The notes beneath the pieces are model-generated. The model did not search any database. It saw only the letters and a list, made by a program, of their open reading frames with translations, and was not told the origin of the DNA. Shown here piece by piece: positions 1 to 5,945 of a DNA stretch of 6,892 nucleotides. Made by a program: the position numbers and the translations under genes. Every line of letters begins with the position of its first letter. The stretch's first letter is position 1. This DNA comes from an uncultured Ruminobacter sp. (GTDB lineage: Bacteria; Pseudomonadota; Gammaproteobacteria; Enterobacterales; Succinivibrionaceae), in assembly GCA_900767005.1 (NCBI GenBank), contig CAAFXL010000325.1, positions 1-6,892 on the forward strand, written 5' to 3'.

Positions 1-234
1 TCAATTGGTGAAATCTTAGAGATGCTTCCCTATAAGAGCGTAATTCAAGGTTTAGATCTTGATAGCTGGAATAGTATGGGACCAGATGAACAAAACCGTA
101 TTATTGAGGATCTAGAAAATAAGATCGCTTATTATCAAAAGTGTAATGATGATAGCGACCGTTGGATTAAACTTAATCCAAATGAAGATATCTCTGAAGC
201 GGTTTATCCAATTCCTTTAGAGCTTTTACCATAA
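1..234 (+). CDS. C-terminal fragment of an unidentified protein (5' end outside the window)
   Basis: The frame is open from the first base of the window and ends at a TAA at 232-234, giving 77 visible residues. The ATG at 22 is unlikely to be the true start: the same frame continues upstream of it to the window edge and no Shine-Dalgarno sequence precedes it. The fragment is soluble in character, with no membrane segment, and is rich in acidic and aromatic residues (DRWIKLNP, then a hydrophobic end YPIPLELLP). I do not recognise the family from so short a piece. It lies 66 nt upstream of the ABC ATPase gene on the same strand and is probably co-transcribed with it. Because an SrfA-like gene lies downstream, the end of an SrfB-like or SrfC-like protein is a reasonable guess from context, but this is inference. 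Confidence 0.7.
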   Translation, partial: SIGEILEMLPYKSVIQGLDLDSWNSMGPDEQNRIIEDLENKIAYYQKCNDDSDRWIKLNPNEDISEAVYPIPLELLP

Positions 235-242
235 AAGTGACG

Positions 243-263
243 AATAAAATTTTAAATTTTATT
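243..263. repeat. Perfect AT-only palindrome between the upstream fragment and the ABC genes
   Basis: The arms AATAAAATTT (243-252) and AAATTTTATT (254-263) are exact reverse complements around one central T. It lies 8 nt after the stop codon of the upstream gene. As RNA it could form a stem of about 9 A-U pairs, too weak and lacking G-C pairs for a normal intrinsic terminator. It could be an attenuator, an operator for a dimeric regulator, or chance in AT-rich DNA. Confidence 0.4.
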
Positions 264-300
264 AAATTTAGGCTAAACATTAAGTAATTTAAAAAATATA

Positions 301-1056
301 ATGAAAAATATTTTAGAAGTTTTAGATCTCAAGTTTACCTATAAAGGTAAACTTGCTACCGATGACTACACTATTTCGCTTCCTACCCTTAATTTAGGGG
401 AAGGTGAGGTATTAGCTATCACCGGGGTCTCAGGTTCTGGAAAATCAACTTTACTTGAATGTTTAGCTCTTTTAAGAGAAGCAAACTCCTTTAATACTTT
501 TAAGATTGAAGACTTTAATATTAACGAGCTTCCAAAGCCAAAAAGAGAATTAGTTCGCACCTCAATTTTAGGGTTTATGCCGCAAATGGGGGGATTAATT
601 CCTTATTTAAATATTGAAGATAACATCAATTTACAAATTGAGGTTGCTCTATCAATGCGTAAAAAGTTAGGCATAAAGCAAAATGAAACTAAAAAGGAGC
701 TAAAAGAAAATGCTCTTTCTCTTTTAAAGGAATTTAATTTATTTGAGCTTTTAAAACGCTTTCCGCAAGAACTTTCAATTGGGCAACGCCAACGTGCGGT
801 ATTTATAAAAGCTATTTCCCATCACCCGACATTACTTTTAATTGATGAACCGACTTCATCATTAGATCCTGAACATGGTGATTTACTCTTTAATAATATT
901 ATTACTTTTTGTAAAGAAAAGAATGTTGGATCAATAGTTGTAACTCATGACCTAAACTTAGTTAATAAGAATAACTTAAAATCCTTAGTTTATGAACGTG
1001 AGCAAGGAAGCAATATTGGTAAGTTTATCCTTAAAGGAGAAGTAAATGATTTTTAA
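301..1056 (+). CDS. ABC transporter ATP-binding protein, LolD/MacB-like
   Basis: This 251-residue protein is a single complete nucleotide-binding domain with no membrane segment. It is the cytoplasmic ATPase that should dimerise under the permease encoded next to it. Visible motifs in order: Walker A GVSGSGKST at 42-50, Q-loop glutamine at 95 (FMPQ), signature LSIGQ at 158-162 (Ile in place of the usual first Gly of LSGGQ), Walker B LLLIDEP at 178-184 with catalytic Glu183, D-loop SSLD at 186-189, and switch His216 in VVTHD. All catalytic residues are intact and the length is usual for LolD, FtsE or MacB-type ATPases. The ATG at 301 is the only sensible start, since the next in-frame Met is near residue 93, beyond Walker A; no clear Shine-Dalgarno precedes it. 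Its last codons overlap the permease start by 11 nt, which suggests translational coupling. The family call is firm; the substrate cannot be read from the ATPase. Confidence 0.93.
   Translation: MKNILEVLDLKFTYKGKLATDDYTISLPTLNLGEGEVLAITGVSGSGKSTLLECLALLREANSFNTFKIEDFNINELPKPKRELVRTSILGFMPQMGGLIPYLNIEDNINLQIEVALSMRKKLGIKQNETKKELKENALSLLKEFNLFELLKRFPQELSIGQRQRAVFIKAISHHPTLLLIDEPTSSLDPEHGDLLFNNIITFCKEKNVGSIVVTHDLNLVNKNNLKSLVYEREQGSNIGKFILKGEVNDF
1033..1048 (+). promoter_or_regulatory. Strong ribosome binding site for the permease, inside the ATPase gene
   Basis: AAAGGAGA at 1033-1040 lies 5 nt before the ATG at 1046 and falls within the coding sequence of the ATPase. It fixes the permease start and, with the 11-nt gene overlap, supports coupled translation of ATPase and permease. 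It is the best Shine-Dalgarno sequence in the window. Confidence 0.85.
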
Positions 1057-2311
1057 GTTAGCTATTTCTTCTTTAAAGTTTGAGAAAATATTAAACTTTT
1101 GTTTAATCGCATCTCTTTGCTCAGTAATTGCTCCATTATTACTACTTTTTTCACTTAGATTTGGGATAGTAAATAACCTTGAAACTAAACTTAAGAGTAA
1201 TCCAACAAACCTTGAGATTAAGTTTTTAAGTGGTTATAAGCTTGAAGAATCATTTTTTAAGGAACTTGAAAATGATCCGCATGTAAGTTTTGTGATACCT
1301 CTAACTAGAGCCCTAAGCGTAAGTGCTGATCTATTTGCTAATGGTAAAAGAGTAACTGGCGTTGATGCACTACCAACCAAGGAAAACGATCCTTTAGTTT
1401 TAGCATCAATTGGAACTCAAAACCAAAACCTAGATCAAAACCAAAACACAAATCAAAAAATAAATAAAAACTTAAACCCAAAAAACCATCAAACTTTAAA
1501 CCTTGATGAAGCTTATATTTCTGAAACTTTGGCTCAAGATTTAAAACTAAAAGAAGGCGATACCTTTAAGTTTATTATTAGTCGAAAACTTAATGGTAAT
1601 AATGAAAATAGCGTAAAAACCTTTAAACTTAAAGGCATTATTAAGAAAGAATTTTTACCATTAAAGAATATCTTAATTAATTTTAAGACATTAGTTTTTA
1701 TGGAAGATTATCGTGATGGCTTTAATCCAGAGTTTTTTAGTGATGGCTTAAATCCAAATACCAATCGCACTCATTTTGCCAAAGCTAGACTTTATGTTAA
1801 ATCCTTAGAAGATGTGGAATCCATTTCTAAAAAGTTACGTGAAAACTATAATATCTCCGACAAACTTGCCCAAATTGAGAACTTAAAAGCAATTACTAAA
1901 GTTTTAAACTTTATCTTTTTAGCTATTGCCGTTTCCTCAATTATTGGCGGAATTTTTGCAACCTTTGGGCTAATTTATACCAATCTTTCCCGTCAAAGAA
2001 AAAGTATTGCTTTACTAAAACTAACCGGTATTAGTAACTTTAAGATTATGCTTAAAGTAATAATTGAGAACTTAATTATTGCAATCTTAGCTTACCTATT
2101 ATCATTAGGGATTTTTTATTTAGGTATGGAAGTTTTTAATTCCTACTTTAAAGATTTATTAGGAGCTAATACTTTAGTTAGTACTTTAACTTTAAGCCAC
2201 ATTTTTATTGGTTTACTTTTAACGATTTTTATTAATTTATTAATTAGTATTTTGCTATCAAAGATTAAAATTAATAAAGTTCATGTTGCTCAAAGTTTAA
2301 GAATTATTTAG
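1046..2311 (+). CDS. FtsX/MacB-type ABC transporter permease
   Basis: This 421-residue inner-membrane protein has the four-helix layout of the MacB/LolC/LolE family. A first membrane helix lies at about 15-40, a large periplasmic domain at about 41-283, and three C-terminal helices at about 286-312, 334-361 and 383-407. The cytoplasmic stretch between helices 2 and 3, RQRKSIALLKLTGIS (316-330), matches the coupling region of FtsX-domain permeases. The length is close to LolC/LolE, and the ATPase is a separate protein as in LolCDE rather than fused as in MacB. Only one permease gene is present here, so a homodimer is likely unless a second permease lies outside the window. An Asn/Gln-rich tandem hexapeptide insert sits in the periplasmic domain at residues 125-154. 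The start is set by an AAAGGAGA ribosome binding site. Likely role (family knowledge): coupling ATP hydrolysis to movement in the periplasm, for lipoprotein extraction, export or mechanotransmission. Confidence 0.9.
   Translation: MIFKLAISSLKFEKILNFCLIASLCSVIAPLLLLFSLRFGIVNNLETKLKSNPTNLEIKFLSGYKLEESFFKELENDPHVSFVIPLTRALSVSADLFANGKRVTGVDALPTKENDPLVLASIGTQNQNLDQNQNTNQKINKNLNPKNHQTLNLDEAYISETLAQDLKLKEGDTFKFIISRKLNGNNENSVKTFKLKGIIKKEFLPLKNILINFKTLVFMEDYRDGFNPEFFSDGLNPNTNRTHFAKARLYVKSLEDVESISKKLRENYNISDKLAQIENLKAITKVLNFIFLAIAVSSIIGGIFATFGLIYTNLSRQRKSIALLKLTGISNFKIMLKVIIENLIIAILAYLLSLGIFYLGMEVFNSYFKDLLGANTLVSTLTLSHIFIGLLLTIFINLLISILLSKIKINKVHVAQSLRII
1418..1507 (+). repeat. Five degenerating 18-bp tandem units in the permease gene
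   Basis: Units begin at 1418, 1436, 1454, 1472 and 1490. The first two share the exact 12-mer CAAAACCAAAAC (1418-1429 and 1436-1447). Translation gives the hexapeptides QNQNLD, QNQNTN, QKINKN, LNPKNH and QTLNLD. Later units are diverged and keep the reading frame, as expected for an old tandem expansion. The insert falls in the periplasmic domain of the permease. Confidence 0.7.
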
Positions 2312-2352
2312 GTGATTAAAGAATTTAACAATAAAGAGTTAAAAGCCTTTTT

Positions 2353-2365
2353 AGGATCATTTATG
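2353..2365 (+). promoter_or_regulatory. Ribosome binding site that decides the start of the SUMF1-domain gene
   Basis: AGGA at 2353-2356 lies 6 nt before the ATG at 2363. The frame is also open from a GTG at 2312, directly after the permease stop codon, but that GTG has no Shine-Dalgarno sequence and would put 17 charged residues in front of a normal signal peptide. The ATG at 2363 is therefore preferred. Confidence 0.7.
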
Positions 2366-4141
2366 AAAAGATTATTACAAATATCATTATTAGTAGCATC
2401 TTGTTTTTTACCATTTAGTAGTTCCTATGGAGCAAACCCAAATGAAAAAATCTTTAATCCGCATCCCTCTAAAGATGATGTGGTAATTAATCTTCCATGC
2501 GACCAAATCATGGTATTTAAAAAGATCTATACCCAAATTGGTAAGAATAAGAAGATTTATGATAAAGCATTTATTAGTGGCACCATAAATAATCAATCAC
2601 CAATGAGTATGAATCGTAATACTCGATATATTCAAGGTTCTTTCATAGATGATCATGGCATTTATTATTTAATTGGTAAATATGAATTAATGCAAGGACA
2701 ATACTTTGCATTAACCCAAGGCTTTAATGATAAAGCAAAATGTAAAAAGCCAACCCCTAAGGATAGACTTCCTGCTACTAATATCTCATATTACGATATT
2801 ATTAATGCAACAAGAAACTTATCTCTATTTTTACAAAATAGTCCTAAAGCTCCAAAGGAAGGGGGACAAGTTGCGATTGCTCGAATGGCAACTGATGAAG
2901 AGTGGGAGTATGCAGCAAGAGGTGGTGGCAGCGTAAGTGAGTCAATTTTTGAGGCAGATTTACCATTTCTTGATAATGTATCAGATTACGCTTGGCATAG
3001 TGGAGCTCAAAGCTCAAATGGTAAATTACAATTAACTGGTTTAAAAAAATCTACCCCAAATGACCTTTATGATATTTTAGGTAATGCTGAAGAAATGGTT
3101 TTAACTCCATTTAAAGCGGTAAAAGCAGGAAGACTAATGGGGCAAAGTGGGAGTATTTGCGTTCGCGGTGGAAGCTTTAATACCTCAAAAGATAGATTAA
3201 CTATCGCCGATCGCACAGAAAAACCATATTTTATTATTAGTAATAAAAAAGCAAAAGAAATGACTTCGCCTTTTACCGGAACAAGATTGGTGCTTAGCGT
3301 ATCAGTTGCTAATAACTTAAATGAGGTTAAAGAGTTAAATCAAGATATTGTTAGTTTAGGTGATGAGGAAGAAGGTACAAACTCCCTAAATCAAGCATCT
3401 TTAAAAATTAATGAATTAACTAAGAAGAGTAAGGAAGAACGCGAAAAACTCACTAAAGAAAAAGAAAATCTTCTTTCAAAAAATCAAAACCTTAATAATG
3501 AAAAGGTTTCACTTGAAGAATCGCTTGCTAAAAAAGAAGAGCTTTACAACTTAGTAGTAATGCTTAATGATAAATTAGTTGAAAATAATGAAAGGTTATA
3601 TACCCAGCTTGATGATTTAAAAATTGAAGTTGAACAAGCAAACTCTGAACGCACTCATATGCGTGAGGTTGCAGTTTCAGCAAACCTAAGACTTGGAGCA
3701 TTTTTATGTAAGAGTGTAGCTGATGAGAATCTAAGATTTGAGGGAGCCCAAAAAATCGTTGATGAAGCTAAGGAAAGACTTTGTCCTAATGGACTAGATA
3801 ATTGTCCGACTTATAAAAAGCGTCTTGATATTTTAGAAAAGCGAACTTTTGCACTAAATACCATCCTTACTTATTATGGTGATACCTTAGCTCAAGCTTC
3901 ATCAAATTACACTAAAAAAGAATTTAAGAATGAGCTTATGGATGCTAGAAACTCAATCGGACAAGGTAATAACCTTGATAACTATTTAGATACTTATTAT
4001 GAGCATTTACTTGAATATGATAAGTTAAGTAAAGATCTTAATGCAAACTTTAAACATTGGTCAAAAGCTTGCGTAAAAACTAAGGAAGAAACCTCAGAAC
4101 AACAATTAAAACAATTAGAGAAGTTAAAAAAGAATAAGTAA
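2363..4141 (+). CDS. Exported SUMF1/FGE-sulfatase-like domain protein with coiled coil and Cys-containing tail
   Basis: With the start at 2363 the protein has 592 residues. Residues 1-24 form an export signal (Lys-Arg, a Leu-rich core, SSSYGA). VASC at 11-14 also fits a lipobox, so a lipoprotein is possible. Residues about 85-312 are an FGE-sulfatase/SUMF1 fold: GKYELMQGQYFAL at 105-117 matches the usual V-T-N-xx-Y region, PATNISYYD at 137-145, the hallmark TDEEWEYAARGG at 177-188, LYDILGNAEEMV at 235-246, VRGGSF at 267-272 and GTRLV at 306-310. The cysteine pair that binds copper in true formylglycine-generating enzymes, downstream of the RGGS motif, is absent, so sulfatase-activating activity is unlikely. 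Residues about 342-440 are a Lys/Glu-rich coiled coil, and 441-592 is a helical tail with cysteines at 449, 474, 481 and 570 that I cannot assign. It sits 51 nt after the permease gene and probably acts in the periplasm with that transporter. Confidence 0.85.
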   Translation: MKRLLQISLLVASCFLPFSSSYGANPNEKIFNPHPSKDDVVINLPCDQIMVFKKIYTQIGKNKKIYDKAFISGTINNQSPMSMNRNTRYIQGSFIDDHGIYYLIGKYELMQGQYFALTQGFNDKAKCKKPTPKDRLPATNISYYDIINATRNLSLFLQNSPKAPKEGGQVAIARMATDEEWEYAARGGGSVSESIFEADLPFLDNVSDYAWHSGAQSSNGKLQLTGLKKSTPNDLYDILGNAEEMVLTPFKAVKAGRLMGQSGSICVRGGSFNTSKDRLTIADRTEKPYFIISNKKAKEMTSPFTGTRLVLSVSVANNLNEVKELNQDIVSLGDEEEGTNSLNQASLKINELTKKSKEEREKLTKEKENLLSKNQNLNNEKVSLEESLAKKEELYNLVVMLNDKLVENNERLYTQLDDLKIEVEQANSERTHMREVAVSANLRLGAFLCKSVADENLRFEGAQKIVDEAKERLCPNGLDNCPTYKKRLDILEKRTFALNTILTYYGDTLAQASSNYTKKEFKNELMDARNSIGQGNNLDNYLDTYYEHLLEYDKLSKDLNANFKHWSKACVKTKEETSEQQLKQLEKLKKNK

Positions 4142-4156
4142 TTACAATAAGTAATT
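4133..4156 (+). repeat. 11-bp direct repeat over the SUMF1-gene stop codon
   Basis: AATAAGTAATT occurs at 4133-4143 and again at 4146-4156, with two bases between. The first copy includes the TAA stop at 4139-4141. Its core TAAGTAATT is also present at 281-289, just before the ABC ATPase gene. This may be a regulator-binding site or a short local duplication; AT-rich composition makes chance possible. Confidence 0.4.
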
Positions 4157-4207
4157 GAAGTTTAAATAGAAATAGAAAAAATAAAATTTGGGTAATGGTA
4201 TAAAAAT

Positions 4208-5866
4208 ATGGCATCAAAATTATTAAAAACTCAAGAAATAAAAAATTATCAGCCAATTGGTGAAGATGGCATCTTAGTTTATCAAAGAGCTGAAGCTTTT
4301 AGGTCAGCTATTGCAAATAGCTCAGGTTTAGGCTCTGATTATGCCAATTTTTTAGCGATTCCTAGACTTTCTCAAAATGGTAAAAGTATTGATTGGTTTA
4401 TTCCTTTTGAGAGTGACCGCCCAAAGGGGGAGTATGACATCAAATCTTGGAAAGATATCCCAGAAAGTGAGCGAAATAAAATCTTAGTAATCTTAGATAA
4501 TTTTGAGAAAAAAATGAGTAATTTTGGGAGAAATCTTGAAATTAGATCGCTTTCTTCTAATGATAGACTCTATGCCCATTTTTTAGTTGGTAATAAGGTA
4601 AGAGACGCTACTTTACCTGCTATTCATTTTCCTGATAGCTCATGCTTTTTTATGGTTAATGAAAAACCAGTAATTACTCAATGGGGTTTTATTGAGTTAA
4701 GTACCGAACTTAAAGGTTCACCATTTGATGTATTAAAATATATTAGAAATGATGGACCAAGCACAACCCAAAGTAATTTTAGTCAAAGTTCAACCACTAA
4801 AACTAAAACTACTTACGGAAGCGGTACTAAGATTAATGAAGAACCATTAGCTCATAAAAAAGGTTGCTTAGGATTGGGGTGCTTACCTTGGTTACTTGGC
4901 TTACTTCTTCTTATTCCTTTATTACTATTACTTCTTTATTTATTATGGTGGTTCTTAATGGCAAGACCAGAAGGGTTAGATCTATTTAGCACTTTCCCAG
5001 ATTCTGATTTAAAGCCTAAGGTTTTAGCTATTGATGATGATAAGAAAGATGAGGAAAAAGCAAAAGATGATGATAAATCAAATCTTGATTTACCAAAGGT
5101 TAATTTACCTGATGCAAATTTACCAAAAGTAGATCTTCCAAATGTAGATTTACCAGAGGTTAATCCAAATCTTGATTTAAATGGAAAAACTCCTAAACTA
5201 AATCTTGATGGTGACCTTAAGGAAGAACCTAAAGAAGAGCCAAAGGTAGATGCAAATTTATCAAAGGATAATTTAACCCAAGAACCTAATCCTTTAGAAA
5301 ATAAGGAACCAGAAAATACCCCTAATGAAAAATCTGAACCAAAGAAAGACGAAGTTAATACCCCAATTGTTGATTTAAAGGGTAAAGATAAGGCAAATCT
5401 TCAAGATGAAAAGCAAGAAGCGAAGCCAACAACTCAAACTTCATTAAATTTACCACCACCAGAAATTAAGCAAAATCCTAAAAAGCAAAAGTCACCATTA
5501 TCAAATGATTTATTAGATAAAGGCGACCTAAGAGGACTTGATGGTGAATGGCAAGTTAAATCAAATATTGTGGAAGCAAAGACAGGTAAACCAATTAAAT
5601 TAAAGTATAACTTTGATAATGGTAAGGGAACTGCTACCATTAAGAGTTTTGATGGAGCAACCTGCCAAGGACCATTGGCAGGAGACCTAAAAAATGGTCA
5701 ATTACATTTAAAAGCCACCAAAATTAATTGTACTAATAATCGCGTGTATGAACACCCTGATGTAGTATGTAAGAAAGGTGAAAACGGCTTTAGTAAGTGT
5801 AAGTCAGTTTATAAGGCAACTAAAGATAATGATGCTATGGAATTTGATATGGAAATCTTTAGATAA
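4208..5866 (+). CDS. SrfA-like single-span membrane protein
   Basis: This 552-residue protein has four parts. Residues 1-183 form a soluble domain presumed cytoplasmic, with patterns I associate with the SrfA family: GEDGILVYQ at 18-26, FLAIPRLSQNGKSIDWFIPF at 48-67, and EKPVITQWGF at 152-161. A Ser/Thr-rich stretch leads to Cys220 and Cys225 and a very Leu-rich membrane helix at about 226-251. Residues about 275-435 are an acidic, Lys/Pro-rich linker, including five LPx-type pentapeptides at 294-318. Residues about 438-552 form a compact domain with Cys486, Cys508, Cys521 and Cys531, suited to two disulfides in the periplasm. There is no cleavable signal peptide, so an N-in/C-out topology is expected. 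The molecular function of SrfA proteins is not well established to my knowledge. The ATG at 4208 is the only plausible start, as the next Met is at residue 103; no good Shine-Dalgarno precedes it. The membrane topology is clear; the family name is recognition from memory and less certain. Confidence 0.75.
   Translation: MASKLLKTQEIKNYQPIGEDGILVYQRAEAFRSAIANSSGLGSDYANFLAIPRLSQNGKSIDWFIPFESDRPKGEYDIKSWKDIPESERNKILVILDNFEKKMSNFGRNLEIRSLSSNDRLYAHFLVGNKVRDATLPAIHFPDSSCFFMVNEKPVITQWGFIELSTELKGSPFDVLKYIRNDGPSTTQSNFSQSSTTKTKTTYGSGTKINEEPLAHKKGCLGLGCLPWLLGLLLLIPLLLLLLYLLWWFLMARPEGLDLFSTFPDSDLKPKVLAIDDDKKDEEKAKDDDKSNLDLPKVNLPDANLPKVDLPNVDLPEVNPNLDLNGKTPKLNLDGDLKEEPKEEPKVDANLSKDNLTQEPNPLENKEPENTPNEKSEPKKDEVNTPIVDLKGKDKANLQDEKQEAKPTTQTSLNLPPPEIKQNPKKQKSPLSNDLLDKGDLRGLDGEWQVKSNIVEAKTGKPIKLKYNFDNGKGTATIKSFDGATCQGPLAGDLKNGQLHLKATKINCTNNRVYEHPDVVCKKGENGFSKCKSVYKATKDNDAMEFDMEIFR
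5087..5161 (+). repeat. Five 15-bp imperfect repeats in the linker of the SrfA-like gene
   Basis: Five consecutive units encode DLPKV, NLPDA, NLPKV, DLPNV and DLPEV (residues 294-318). The pattern is [DN]-L-P-x-[VA]. The DNA copies differ mainly at third positions, which suggests the peptide pattern is kept by selection. The repeats lie in the periplasmic linker between the membrane helix and the C-terminal domain. Confidence 0.7.
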
Positions 5867-5907
5867 AAAAATTACACCTAGCTTAAAATTAAAATTGAAA
5901 CATATAA

Positions 5908-5923
5908 AGTTATAAAAATAACT
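5908..5923 (+). other. Small hairpin before the lipoprotein gene
   Basis: AGTTAT (5908-5913) and ATAACT (5918-5923) are exact reverse complements around an AAAA loop, within the 79-nt gap between the SrfA-like and lipoprotein genes. With a 6-bp stem and no U-tract after it, it is not a convincing terminator. It could tune mRNA stability or translation of the lipoprotein gene, which starts 22 nt later. Confidence 0.3.
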
Positions 5924-5945
5924 AATGGCATAGATAAATTTAAAA

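Noticed and set aside
22..234. A complete 70-residue gene starting at ATG 22
   Set aside because: The same frame is open to the window edge and no ribosome binding site lies before the ATG, so it is better read as the end of a longer gene.
297..302. TATAAT as a -10 for the ABC ATPase
   Set aside because: It overlaps the ATG at 301, so the transcript would begin inside the gene and miss the only plausible start codon.
2312..2362. GTG start giving a 609-residue SUMF1 protein directly after the permease stop
   Set aside because: No Shine-Dalgarno precedes it and it would bury the signal peptide behind 17 charged residues; ATG 2363 has AGGA at good spacing.
4196..4204. TGGTATAAA as an extended -10 for the SrfA-like gene
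   Set aside because: The transcript would start at or after the ATG at 4208, with no alternative start until residue 103.
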